Assembly: GCA_029582165.1 (NCBI GenBank)
Contig: CM055872.1
Coordinates: forward strand, 49,179,695 to 49,243,694
Source: Portulaca oleracea
Taxonomy: Eukaryota > Streptophyta > Magnoliopsida > Caryophyllales > Portulacaceae
DNA: 64,000 nucleotides
Direction: 5' to 3'
Below the pieces are notes generated by a model. The model was not told the DNA's origin and did not search any database. It was given only the letters and a program-made list of their open reading frames with translations. Shown here piece by piece: positions 44,641 through 58,793 of this stretch. Made by a program: the position numbers and the translations under genes. Position 1 is the first letter of the stretch. Every line of letters begins with the position of its first letter.

Positions 44641-45308
44641 ATGTGACAATGGACCCCTTTCTAAACCCCGAAATAACGATGAGAAACTCCTCGATTTTGA
44701 AGTACCATACCATATTTGGGTCATGAAGTATCACATTTGCGTCTCGAAGTGATGTATCTGAATGCTATTTAAGCATTGATTTATCTTGCTAGTAATACAG
44801 GATCTATTATGTTTCAATATCTTCGAGATACAATTGATATGGATATGTTTTATCCTCATGGGGTCAAAATATATTTGATTGTCTATGATGATGTCAAATA
44901 TTTATCTAAACTTCATAATGCCTGATTGCATATTGCGTGTGTGTATGCCAAAATTAAAGTACAATAATCCATTCTAGTGAGAATTTGATGGATTTATTTA
45001 CCAAGACACTTCGGCTACAACGAGGTGAGAATTGAATTTACTCGTAAAATCATACTACATTAGCTCAAAGATCTTAACCGATGACCGATGTTCTCATCAG
45101 GCGGAGTAATGTTGAACTACTTTTCTCTTATATGAGATTTTGTCCCATTGGATTTTCAATGGAAAGGTTTTTTTTTAAAGAGATAACATATATTGGCATA
45201 TCAAGAATTATGCACTCTTTTTCATTCACTTGATATTTTTCCATTGAGTTTTTCTTAGTAAGGTTTTAATGAGGCATATTCTTTTGTCAATAAAGTTTCA
45301 AGGGAGGG
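44641..45308 (+). pseudogene. Copia RT/RNase H 3' relic
   Basis: Interrupted frames give EVMYLNAI*ALIYLASNTG, YLRDTIDMDMFYP and VYDDVKYLSKLHNA. These match the order of plant Ty1/copia pol: EVPYLSAIGALMYLA, YLRGTTDMGLFY and YADAGYLSDPHKA. A decayed DLFTKTL-like region (about 44990-45010) and a LKDLNR..MFSS region follow. The stretch 45130-45308 has the CATTGGATTTTCAATGGAAA / TTAGTAAGGTTTTAATGAGG blocks found between copia pol and the 3' LTR. Many stops. Confidence 0.65.
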
Positions 45309-45555
45309 TGTTATCGAATAATAGTTTAAATGTTCATACTCTTACAAACACCTTCAAGTATTCTTAATGTAGAAATATTCTTAACGAAGAAATATTCTTA
45401 CTGAAGTATTCTTATATAAAGTATTCTTAATGATTAAAATTTTCTTGTTTTATAAATACTTCAATGATGGCTATACAATATTCATTCCTTTATTTTCTTT
45501 GCACTCTGGTGTCTCAATTCTCTCTCCAATTGTTCTTATATTCATACTTTTTTAT
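45309..45555 (+). repeat. Copia 3' LTR, short, right end uncertain
   Basis: It starts TGTTATCGAATAATAG after the purine tract CAAGGGAGGG. It contains repeated TATTCTTA words, a TATAAATAC TATA box near 45458 and a CT-rich tail. The matching 5' LTR is not in the window. Confidence 0.55.
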
Positions 45556-46370
45556 ATATATAAAGGAAGAGAGATAATTGTAATGGATTAAGGGCAGAAG
45601 AAGAGTTGGTAGTGGACTGGGAATGCTGGAAGTCAACACCAGAGATGCAAAGCATGGCAGGCAGGAGACCAGAGGGGAAAAAAAAAGTTCAATCAGCCTT
45701 TCAAGGCTATAGTTTTTCCATCCACATATCCTATATTTCTTTTTAAAATTAAATCATTTATGTTTCCTAATAAACACCAAATTAATTCACTCATCCCAAA
45801 TCCAGCTGCTGCTTCGGTATCGTTAAAGCTATGGAGAACTAAGTCATGTCTAGTTGAAATATTCGTTGAAGAGGATGAGCGTGTGTAGATTCCCGTTTCA
45901 AATGATACTTGTTCTTTGGATTGGTAGCTCTTTCCAATCTAATCTAATCCAATCCAATCCAAACCTTACACAGTTCCCCAAAAACACCATCTCTAAAAAC
46001 ACAATTCCCCCAAAAAAAAAAATCCAATCCAATCCAATCTATCCGAGCATCATTTTATCCAATCCAAAGAACAGGAGTAGGAGCAACCGGAGAGCAAAAG
46101 TTTCAACTGATTTAGCAAACATTAAAAGGTCTTCTAGACATAAATTCTGTTGACACTAGTACATGGTATCAACTTATATATAAACAAAATCTATGTACAT
46201 CAGGAGTATCAGATGTTCCGTTGGCTTTGCTGGAAAAAACACTCAACCTAAAGCTTTGTTCAAAGTTACATCCAAGAATTTCAAACTGAAACATCTAAAT
46301 TATCCCCTAGACATACATATACGATCAAGGGATCAAGCTGACAATAACACTGAAAATGGGAAATGCATGC
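45556..46370. other. Intergenic and probable 3' UTR of the ABCD2 gene
   Basis: Contains a (TCCAA)n-like stretch at 45935-45965 and 46019-46045, a poly-A run at 46010-46020, and no gene. The part nearest 46370 is likely the minus-strand 3' UTR. Confidence 0.45.
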
Positions 46371-49300
46371 TTAAGAGCTGAGTTCCAACAAGCTGCTTCC
46401 CTTGACGTGGTCCACAGGCTTGACTTCCCAGTTACGTTGAACAGATTTTTGATCCATCTTCTTTATACGCAAAATTTTGTTGTGATGCTCAAACAATGAT
46501 CTTCTGTGGCCGATGCTAACATAAGTTACACCAGCAGCTTCAACCAGACGGTAAAGATGAGCCTGACCAGACAAACCAAAATGTCAACTCAAGATCCAGG
46601 TCCATCAGTGGAAATTTTGCTGCTCCACCATTTAAACATCTAACTCAAACAAAAATACTTTGCGTTGTGTGAGGTTTCGAATGCTATCATGGGAAGGCAG
46701 AGCACATATCAAAGGCAAAATCACCATTCAGTCCGGCCCCAGTATGGCACTTGTGCCAAAACTGAGGGTGAAAGCAGATGGACTCAAAGTTCCTTTTTAT
46801 GGATTTACCATTTTACATGCTCTTCTGATTTCCAAGTTATTAACTTCCCTTAACTATACTATGGAAAAATACATAATCCCAATTCCCTCAAATTCCTTTT
46901 TGTTAGTGTTTGAAGAAATGGTGTCAAAGTCCTCAATTCATCTGGAGCACTCGACATGAGTACAGACACATGTTGGAGTTGGACATCATCTTCTTTTAGG
47001 TCAAGGAGAACTTACAATAAATTAAATGAGCCATGTTCCATTTCCGGAACCAGGAGGGACAAACGCAGTTGAAGCTACCAAACATAACTAGTATGGACTG
47101 GAGCATGTCTTGTGTGGACAGAGACTGAAGACCCAAGAAGAAGAGAGTATCATGGAAAAGAAAGCAGTAGATACCTCATTATCCTCATCCAAGGCACTGG
47201 TAGACTCATCCATGAGAATCAAACGTGGTTTTGCAAGCAGCAGACGTGCAAAAGCAAGGCGTTGCTGCTCACCCAGTGAAAGGATACTTGACCACTCGCA
47301 AGTTGAATCAAGCCCAAGGCGAGACAACAAGTACCCAAGCCGAACGTCCTGTAATACCTTTATTAACTCCTCATTCGTTGGTTTTGGAGGGCCCATAACC
47401 ACAGCACCGCCTGAGTCTTCTTGGCACAGCAAGAAACGTGGAATACCTGTAGAGGAAACCATACGACGCCTTAGATTAAAATAGCGCGAGGCGCAAAAAA
47501 GCGCACAGGTCTCCGAGACATGAGGCGCCGAAGCGCAGAGAAAAGGCGCGTGCTTCACGCATGTGAGGCGCACCAAAGCATAGTTTTTCCAAGCTATATT
47601 TTCACGTAATAAGCTCAAAAAGGGCATCAAATAATGGACTAGACACGAGTAATACAACAAAAAATCACGCAAATCGTATTCAAGATAGGATGAAACTCTG
47701 AAATATTCTTCTAAAGAGATAAAACAAGCATAGTCATGCAAGAAGAGAGGAAGAAGGGTAAGGAATTGCGTGGTTTAGGGTTTCCTCACAGCTTAGAAGG
47801 GATTCTTTTATAATGCACAAAACATTTCATAATTTTAATGAGTTGAAAAGTAAAAGCTCCATTAAGAGCACCATAAGGCGCAAAAGCCACAGAAGGGACG
47901 AAGCGCGCGCTTTGTGAGCTATAGCACACGAGGCGAGCACTTTTTAAAACTAAGAAATGACGTCCGACGTTTTTGAGAAATCATAGAGCTCTGGAAATGA
48001 TGCAGACGCAAGCGGGTCATCACAAATGAAAAGGAAGCTTTTAAGGAGGCTAATGAGGAGCTTGCCCAAGCCGAAGACCCTCATGACACAGACAATAATA
48101 TCTTCAGTCATCAAGTGTTCTCAATTTATCATTCACAATGGGACTCTTAAAAACAAGCAGGAAATGTGTTATCAATTTATCATTCACCTAACTCCAAGCC
48201 CAACCCTTGAATCATTTACATCTCATGTGGAATTTTCACCCTCTTAACAACAAGGCGCTGAAAATATTCTGAGAGTTTCTAACTAATGTTGTCAAACAAA
48301 ACAACTTCCTTTGATTTACACATTTTTCCTTCATACGACACCGACTACAGCAACTGCAACTTAAGCTACATTTTCTATCTATGGCCTTACTTCACCAGAT
48401 TAAAGGAGTGCACATATATGGTACTCCATTCGGTGCATTAGCCTCTTCCAAAAGAACCCATTATTCAAACAAATGAAAAGTGAGCAGGGGAGGAGCCGAA
48501 GAAAATTCTTGAGAGCCAGAGAACACACTAAAATAATAAGCTTTATATTTATTTACTTACTGCACTGTGTTCTTACAGAAAATTTATTGATCAAAAATTC
48601 TCTTAAATTCTAGTATACTTACTACTAACAGGAAGTGGGAAAAAGAAGTAAACTAAAATAAAGGGCAGTGTTTCAAGAAACTTTAAACATGAACTATAAA
48701 AGGCAACCATGCACCAGCTTATTCCAGTTCAAATATTAAAAACCAAAACCAATACTCCGAAATCCCGGCGGAGGGTGAGGCATAGAGGGGTAGTATGTAG
48801 CAGTCCAACCCCTAAATTTTACAATTTAGATACCGGTTTCAATTGATCCAAGATCCAAAACGTTTGCTACGTTATACTCCATTAAAAGAAGCAGAGGAGG
48901 TTTATTGGAGTTCAAAATATTAGGAACAAAAACTTTTGCAAGTTGCAAACATTGGACTCTTGAGCCGTAGCACATTTTTAGGAGGGCCAGTGCTACTGCA
49001 CTAGATAAATTAAATGACATTTGTTACTATTACTTATGTAAGAAATGGAGTGGGACATGGCCATAACTTGGAATCCCCCCCCCCCCCCCCAAACAATATT
49101 TCTTTCCCTGATACAAAATGGTCAAAAGTCAGCAAACACTAGTTTATCTAGGATTCTGATTGATAGACAGCAAACATACATCATGGCGTCGACACAACTA
49201 TGAAAAACATCAATACACCTTGGCAGGTAAACTTGTCATATTTTAACAGAAAAATGGAGTCAAATATTCCTTTCAGTTTCAGAAACAATGAGCATTTCAA

Positions 49301-52300
49301 GAAAGTTCATAGCAGCTCACCAGTTTGCTGAGCATCATCAGATGTTGGAGTTTCTGTCCATGTTGGATAAAGCAGCTGCTGACGCAGTGTTCCCAGAACC
49401 ATGTAAGGCTTTTGGGGAAGGAAAAATATGCCCCTAGAACTTCTATTTACTTCAAGGTTTCCATGTTTAGAACTTGGCTGAACTTCATCTGAATCATTAA
49501 CATGGAATGTGATTATCCCTCTTCCAGAGGTCCACAAACCAGCCATTGCTCTTAGCAAGGAGGTCTTCCCAGCTCCACTTGGACCAGTTATCTGTCATTC
49601 AATACAAATAGAAATGCATGAGGCCCCCTATTTTCATATGCAAACCTATAATATCATGCACAACACCAGCTGAGTTGCTCACCAATAGGTGATCCTTTTC
49701 ATATATAGTCAATGTTAAGTCCAGGAGAAGTGTAGCATTCTCAGGAGTGATGAGTGTCAGACTCTCCAAATCAACCATCTTTCTACTATTGCCCCCAGTT
49801 ATTGATCCATTAGAATCTAAAGATGTGAAACTTGGAGTACTGTCATACACAATAGAAATCTTCTCTGTAGAATCAAGGTGGTTTTCAGAGCTGTTATCAA
49901 GAAGATCATCAAATTCACCTAGACAATTTAGCAAAGCAAAAATTAGTGGCAGCAAGAAAACATCCTGCAGCAATGCAGCATCAAAACTTTACATTTCTTA
50001 AAACAATATATGTAATATAATTGATGTCTGGAAGCCTTTTTCCAAAGCGGGAAAAGGGGGGGGGGGGGGAGTTGAAATGCTCGTGATATTTCCCAGGGGT
50101 GTGGAATGTTGAAATGCCTGCCCCCTCTTTCCTGGACGTGCCGATCTGAAGGATACTAAGAAGCTTGCAACAAATAACACGTGTTCTTCAAACAAAAAAG
50201 GATTAGAACAAAACAGTGATCTAAGGAAGAATTTGTGACGGAAGACCAGATGAAGGTTCATGTTCTTCCAAAGACAGGAAAGATCCCACAAGCAAGTGTT
50301 TTCACTGCATGTTACGGACACCCATTGATAAAGATGGCTTCAACAGTCATCAGAGATAGCACCTAAGAGAAGCAATGCGAGGGTGAAATGAAATAACAGT
50401 GGTCAACACGTCAAGTGCTGTCTAAATACAGTAATTGATTAGTACACTTGAATGGCCAACGAGGTGAGAGCATGCACATAAGTTCTAAGAATAAAGGTAA
50501 CATCAGTGAAGAGGAGATTGAGGGAGCTACAGACTGAGATGCTGTCGCATGCTAGAAACATGAATTTGCTCAGACAAGTTCCAATCCTTATGCCGTAAAG
50601 ATAGTATTTTCTCCCCAAATATGAAAATTTGAGATGGTGCCCCATGCCAGTTTCTGGAGGGATTTAAAGAATCTGAAACAAATGGCTAGTCTCAGGGAGC
50701 CTCTACAGAAAATTTCATTTATAACTATGAAATATGGTATGCTTCTATTTTCACCTACTTTCTCTGCCTTCTCTATAAGCAGCTGTGAAAATCTTCAAAA
50801 CAATGGTCAACCTATCAAACAAGTCTCACGTATGTAAGCACTTCATTACTGTCAACTTTGTCTCCAAGTGGGTGCCCTCCTAGCATTAGTCAACTTATAT
50901 AGTTTTCTGGTGAAAATATGTAAGGTGTCCAAATCATCTTGGAAACTGGATCTCAGATGCCCACACCTTGATCATCTTAAAGTTAAGCAGCCACCCACAA
51001 GAGCATCAGCCCTAGTAATCATCTAATGTATTAAGAGGAAAACATACAAGAGTTGAACCATTGTCACCCTCTATACCTGGAGGGGGAATGGTTTACCCAA
51101 TAGCAGGCCATGCATTTCTTTGCAAATTAAGCACTAGTATCAGTGATGTTATGATTCAATATAAACAGCGAACACAATTGCTAAGGCACAAGGGTAAAAT
51201 AATATACCCAGACGGTCAATCACAGCAGAGAAGGCACTGATGGCCTGAAATTGGTACACAATAAGAGAAAAGTCGCCAAGAATATGATTGAAAGCCGATA
51301 CAGACTGATTAATGACGCCGAATTCAATCTTTCCCGAAAAATACATGGGAGCGACTACTGCTGCTGGAAGAATCTGAATTAAATACCGGTAGCCACTGGT
51401 GAAGAACTCTAGATTTCTTGAAGATATCAACAAACTCTGCAAAGGGAAAGCAAAAACAAAAAAAAAAAACATGAAACGAACAACCATTAAAATGCCGCAG
51501 CTTCAGACAAGAACAACAAATCAATCAAACTGGCATACTTTGCCGTCTCACACGCAATGTTTTCCTTTTCTATCTGTTGGCAACATTCCCATCAACATAT
51601 GATTTGAAATTGGACATTCCCAGGTATCCATCAAAGGACAATTTGAAAACACTTTACAGAATAGAGACAGTAGGAGCAAGTAAACCTGATTAATACTAAA
51701 AGAATAAAGGAAACACTATCTCACTCTTCATCGGCCATATTAGCTGTGTTACTTAGGCTCTTCAGACTTGTTTCAAATCAAGTCGCCGTGGTGAGGTGAA
51801 CAATAGACATTCTAATTAGGTTTTGAATTTCACATATTTGAAATCCCTAACACCCATGTAGGACACTCGACACGGTAACATAGGATGTTGCCTGTTGTAG
51901 ACAGTGGCGGATCTCGCCTTTGATATCAGGGGTGGCCACTTGGCCCTGTTCTTTTATGGCTGGTTGGTTGCGGTTTCACACCACACCACGACTTTCCATA
52001 TTCCACCACAACCCACCATAATCTATCACAACCCACCACAATCTACCAACTCACTTGGTCACTTACAATTTTTTACACAACATTCCACAATCCACCACAA
52101 CCTTTTACATTTCACCATAACTTTCTCCAACTCACCACAATTTTTAAATTTTCACCATACCGCACCACAACCAACCGTATAAAAGAACGGGGCCTAAAAT
52201 AAAAAAAGATACCATTAGGTACATCTACAAGAAAAAATCATATAAGTTGTCAAATATTTCAATAATAATATCTTATAATAATAATAATAGTAATCATAAT

Positions 52301-55300
52301 AATAATAATCATAATCATAATAATAATAATAATTAACATCCACCCTCACTTGTATATGCTGTGTGTTGTTGAAAAGACGTGACATCAAGTATGTTTCATT
52401 CATTCATTCTTTCTTTTTCTTTTTTTTTTTTTTAACAAAACCAAATCTTTATCTTCTTTTCTTGTGCATATAGACATTTTCAGAAAAAATTTTTTGAAGT
52501 CCTATTACAATTGACATGGCCTCCATTAGCCAATGGACTGCTCCCCAAACACAAAGGAGAAAGAGGGTTGGGAAAATTATGATGTTGTGTGCTAGCCTAC
52601 TAGGTAGAAAAGATTCTACCGTAAAATTATTGAGAGAATAGATATCAACTTTATTACTTTACTGTTCAAAAAAGTAAAAGGGTAGAACAATAAATTTACT
52701 AAAACAAAAGCTGAAATTAGGGAGTGTTGGGCTGCTGTATTGGACACCCTAGTATCTTTTTGGGCCTTTTTAAGGGTGTCCATGTAACATAGCTATATAA
52801 TTTTACCCCTAAGTGAAATAAGCTGGTTGAAATTTTTTTTGGGCTTAGGGTGGCCATGGCCACCCCTGGGCCAGCCTTGGATCCGCCCATGGTTGTAGAC
52901 CCCGAAAAAATCACCGAGCGATGATTCTCGTAGTGCTACATCAATTGGGAATCAAAACGAGCTGCTTATTGCTTAATTTAAGATTGAATCGTTGATTTAA
53001 GAATAATTATTTCATTCCCAGATTTAAAAAAGAAGCTAGTGATTTAATTAATAAAATTTAACTTAATAAAATTATGATAAAATTCTAATAGAAAACTAAA
53101 CCAGAAACAGTTTCTGGACTGAATAATTGACCGACTGATCAATCTATTCAAGCCAGAAACTGGTCCAAGTCAATCCTCTGAGCAACATATAGTTCTGATT
53201 TTCAGAATTAAACCATAAAATCATAAACTTTGAATCCAATTAGTTAATCACAACTTTCTAAGAAAATACTGAGAAAGAAATGAAGAAAAGGAAGTCGCCA
53301 GTTAACAAACTTTAAAATAGACTCCGGCCTATGAATCAAGAATGGATCCATGGGTAAGATTACAAGTCTGAGATTTGGTATCTCTGAATTGCCCATTTAG
53401 ACAAACACTCTTTACTCAAAATCAAGTTATTTTTGAAAGAAATAAAGAGAAGAATTAGAAAGGTTTCAACATTATTACTTATGCATGCAAAAAGCATTAA
53501 AATTCACATGAATATTAAACATGATATAGATTATACATGATCAAAAGAGAAAATCAATTACAAGACAATAAAAATGAGCCTAACTTAGATTAGCACAGAA
53601 GCAAACAGCACACAAAGGAGACGGGAGGAAGAGAATCAGACTAACTCCAAGGTGTCATTATGCCGGGATTTATGAGGTGAATTTTATGAAGGGGAAAGCT
53701 TATATTCATAGTGGAGAGATGGAGAGTACTAGAAGAACAAAAATAAAATAATTAGAGATCCCACGTGGTTAATAAAAGGGAGAAAGAATGAAAACCAAAC
53801 ACGGAAGGATTTTATTTGAGGTGAAACATTGAAAAGGAAATAAGAGGATCGAAAGAGTAAACTAATAATAATCCGAAAGGTGGAATAACTCGGGTAGATA
53901 TGATGAGTAAATAGGAAAGGAAATAACCAAAGAGGAAAGGAAATAATATTGCAGATCGATACCTGCAGTGTTGACTGACCAATCAATACTTACAAATATG
54001 AAAATGGATCAAGTGGGGAGGAAATGGGCCGATCCAAATGTAACCCATATTGGCCGAACGGTCAATATGGAGGCATCTGTACACTGTAGGAATTGGCTGG
54101 GCTAAAAGAAATTAAAAACACCTTTTGTGCGTGCTGCAAGACCTGTGCCAATCTATCTTATTTTCTATTCTAGCATACAAATCATATTTACATGAGACCG
54201 GAGAAAAAACCCAATGTCTACACCAGCTAACCCACTGATCCAACCCATCTACACGACCTCAGAAATACAAACAATCAACACCACACATGAAAGATGTGGA
54301 GCTAAATCAAGTGCCAACAAAAGAAGAAAGCTCAATTAAGCCAACAGTACTGGGCTTGGAAAGGAACCATTTTCTGGACATAACAGTTTGCCCATGCAAG
54401 AGCAAGGGCCAAACTCCAAATCCAAATGTGCACCTCCGAGGCTTGCCTAGGTAAGATGTAGGAACTCGGCAGTAGCAGTGTTATCAGGAGAAGTATCCAT
54501 CATAAGCTAGATCAAAAACATATCGGTGCCCACCACTCCTCTTTTTACTTTCTTTCTATATATATCCAAAAAACAAAAAAAAAAAAAAAAACTTATGCTA
54601 CGTTGCTCAAGTCCACTGTAAAACAAACTAAAGAAATTTCTCCCTTTTGATAGTCTAAAATGCAACAGCTAGGAAACAACGACAATGTCTATGGCACAGA
54701 CTTTTGAGACAAGTTCTTACTCCATAGTCTATGCCTTTCTAGATGACTTGCATTTTCCTAATAAAGGAACTTTGATGACGAATATGGAATCCATGAAATG
54801 AGATAAAGATTGCCTCATCAAAAGAAGAGAGACAGAGAGGAGAGAGATTTCTTTTCAGAAGAACAAAAAGGATGTCAGATGAAGTTACTGAAGAAGCATG
54901 ACACAGACATTCTGTCCTTTCTGTCAAGAAATTAAGAACAGTATTAGAAGCCATCATGCAGTTGCCGAGTAGAGTTTCATACTGTTAAATTCTGAAATGC
55001 ACTTCTGAATCTCTGGACCAGCATTTGCAGTTCATTTTCCTCACCACCATAGAAAGCAATTGATTCGGCATTTTCCCTGACACGTACTAGTCCATAGCGG
55101 AAGTCAGCTTCCTTCTTCTCTTGCAAGAAATTCAAATTTACTAGTTCCTGAAACGAAGCACAAAAAATTATAAACTGATGATGAAGATCAAAACTCATTG
55201 TACACAAAATATCCCTGCTATTACCTTTCCCAGATATATGCTAATAGCTGTCCCACCTATTGAATACACCAGAAGCACCACAAACAGTGGAGGGTAGATG

Positions 55301-58300
55301 CCAAACAGGATGTTACTGAACGATACCAAGTCTATTGCAGCATTAAAGAATGTCAAAGAGAATGCAAGTGCAGTTCCTGTGAATGCACTCAAATCATCAA
55401 CAATTCGCTGATCTGGATTGTCAATAGTAGACTGAGACTGAATTTTGTAGAAGGTCTGATTTTCCAAATAACGCTGCATGTAGTAGGAGGTCATCCAGGC
55501 CCGCCATCTCAATGAAAGCGTATCCTTTGCATAATCTCTCAATACAAAAACCTGCAAACAAAGGATTAGAGATTGATCAAGACAAAAAAGGATGATGAAC
55601 TCGCTGATACTTTAAAATCCGTTTCATTCAGGCAAAAATACAAAAAGATAGAAGAAGAACAAGAGTTGGAAAAGACTTCGAATACGCAGGGACACTCAAC
55701 AGATGTTGATTCAAGTAATTTCACATTTGATCCCTGTGGGAAGGATCCTGGTCTATTATACTTGACACTTCATTATACCCATGCCCGAACACTTAACAAT
55801 TGGACATGGGCATTAAGTATTAGCTCTCAACACTTCATTGTAGACCAAGAAAGAACAAAATTGTCCAAATAAACTACCGTGTTGGATCCTTGACACTTAA
55901 AACATGGATATGTTCATGCCTAAGTAACATTGTTTGTCATGGGATAACTCAGCTCCAATCATGTGCTAGATATAGCTTGACCCCCCAAATGAAAACCAAA
56001 ATACCAACAAAGAGAAGGCCAAAACACAAGAGATTACCGATACCAGTAGTTCAGATTTGAGTAATCTGAAAGAGGAGAAAGGAAATGCTGATGTTCCATA
56101 TTTCATCCAAGACTATTAGAGTTTCAAAAATGCAAAACACTCACATTCTAAATACAACGCAAAATCATTCCTTCCACAACAAACTTAAACTGCTTTTTAT
56201 TTGCAGTTAGGCACATAAACCACGGAACAGATGGAGGAGGTTTTACAACTGAACACTTCTCCCACAACTATCAAGTGACCACGAACAGAACCATCAGCTG
56301 TTGTGATGTACTGCACATCCATCAAACACACAGTAAAAACACTTCTAAAAATAAAATAAAGAATTTGAAGAGCAAGGTGGACTGGACGAACTCAAAGCCG
56401 ATAGGCACTATTATTGTCATTCATGAATTTTATAACATAAAGCTTCAACATGTGAAGGATTTGTATTAATCTATCAGGAAGGCCCCAAACTAGTATTACA
56501 GTTTACTGCTGGAGTGTCCTACTTAAATCGGATGTCCACTCCTAACATGGAAACCACTTAGGCATTCAAATCTTAAGTTGGTTTAGTCCAAGGGGGAACT
56601 AATTACTAGATGGCAAGTAGCTTCAGTCCAAAGCGATTAATTACCAACTGGATAGTTGAAGTTAGCGCTGGCAAATTTAGCGCGACCCGAATGCCCGAAT
56701 TCGTCCAACCTAGAAAAAACACGGCTTGGTCCAAACCCCATTTTGACATTCACCGAATCGACCAAATTTTGGGACACAATACTTATATTTTTCCATTGTC
56801 CGAACCCAATTTTGACCCGAGTTTAGCTCCGTTCGAATTGTCCGACCCCGAAAAAAAAGGGGGGAGGGGATCCGGACATCAATTTCTTGTCCGAATTTTG
56901 AATTTGGCCGACCCCAATTTACCTGGACTCGAATTTTGCCGGCACTAGTTGAAGTTATCAAGACTGTCCCAAGGCATCTAAGACAGGACATGTCAAATGG
57001 TAATGGTGTATCAAGCCATTACTATAAGGAAGAAAAGACTTTCCAGACGGTACCTAAGAAAGTCGAGCAATGTGCTCACCGGAATACCTCCTGCAAATCC
57101 ACCGAGATAATACAATAGTTGCCTCATAAACTCTTCCTGATCTTTGTCTGCAATTTACAAGTGCAATACCATATCAGCAATGAATACTACAATTGCATGA
57201 AACAACAACATGCAAAAATAACGGGTGCCCATTGAATCAGAGTTTCTTTGACATAGATACTCCTCTTTCTATAATTGTGAGTTATAATCACACAATGTAT
57301 CCAATAGCTTTCAGAGTTACATCAGTTGCTCTTAAATATCTGCTTAGGAAACAAATATGGGGTCAATTGGAACCAGTCTCTTTAAACTGCAAAATTTAAT
57401 GGTAAGACAACAACATCAGAACCCTCCATACCTCGCCCTGGCAGGATTTCGGATTAATTGCTTTCGGTTTGGTTTGGAAACAAATGATTCCAAAGCAAGA
57501 TTACATGACAGCAAAAGTTGGACCAGACATAGTTTGGATCCCAAACTCGAAGTTTCAAAAACCAAAATTACTAGAAATGTATATTTTATCGAACTCTGGC
57601 AAGACAAAACATATTACTCCATCTAAAAGGAATGGATTGAAAGGAAATTGACCACAAAAGATCTATCAAAGCATATGATGCCTGTGATTGACAAGAACTG
57701 TATGGAAGGGTTTCTCGTGATCTCTTCATAGGGACTACGCCAGTAGGATGAGTTACATTTTTATATGTAAGTATGTCACAAAAAATTGACACCTTCCAAG
57801 CATAGCATCATATCGGAGCACTTCAGAATAGATAATTTTAAAATATGGAAATTGAAGTTTACTCACTGGCAAGGGCATTGTAAAAATCACGGCCAAGGTA
57901 ATTAAAGGCAACACTAATCCCAGTGGTTCCCAATGTCAACGCAAAAACGGCAGCCAACCGCCATCTTGCTTGAACCTTATCCTCGGATGACCAATATGGT
58001 TTTGCCACTTTCCAGAACCTCCTCAACAATGTCGGCAAATCCGGAGATTTTCTCTGGAACCCACACAAAAAATTCACAATCAAATCAGAATCCAAAAACC
58101 TAAATTCAAGAATCGCCCCAAATGGCAACCAAAAAAAAAACAAAACCTAGAAAACTAGTTAGAAACCGAACCCCATCGGTATCCTACCAAGTTAATTACT
58201 CCATCTGTTCTATATTAATTGTCAAATATTTGACTGTCACGGTCTCCAATGTTACTCTTTGATTGATAATTTTCGTATAATATTATATTAACAATTGCAA

Positions 58301-58759
58301 TATTATACTTTTATGATAGTATTTTTCATTACAAATCTAATGTAGTAATCTTATGTAACAAGCCCATTGTATATATTGAAAAATTTATGGTAAAAATTTT
58401 GAATGTTTGACTGCAATTTCCAAAGATGAAAATTAATATAGAACAGGGAGTAACAAACATATCAAAACTCACAAACAAAAATTCTGATAAGAATCATTCC
58501 AATAGCCACAGAAAAATAGAACCAATAACACAATTCACAAAAGCAACAACAGGCCACCAATGAAGGCACAAACAAATGAAACCCCACAATTAAAATTCAA
58601 AACACGGAGGGAAAACACTCCAAATGCAAACAAAAATAAATAAATAAATCCAGAAAAGAGAATTGAACAGAAGCCTAGCTACCCAAGTGAGGAAAACATC
58701 ATCAAGCCACCAAACATAAATAATAAAAAAAAAACCCACAAAAAGGGAAACACCCAGCA

Positions 58760-58793
<34 letters not shown>

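Noticed and set aside
47447..47741. 98 codons open upstream of ABCD2 exon 9 in the same frame
   Set aside because: A good TACAG acceptor at 47447 joins exactly to exon 8 phase. The upstream frame is repeat-derived and has no family similarity.
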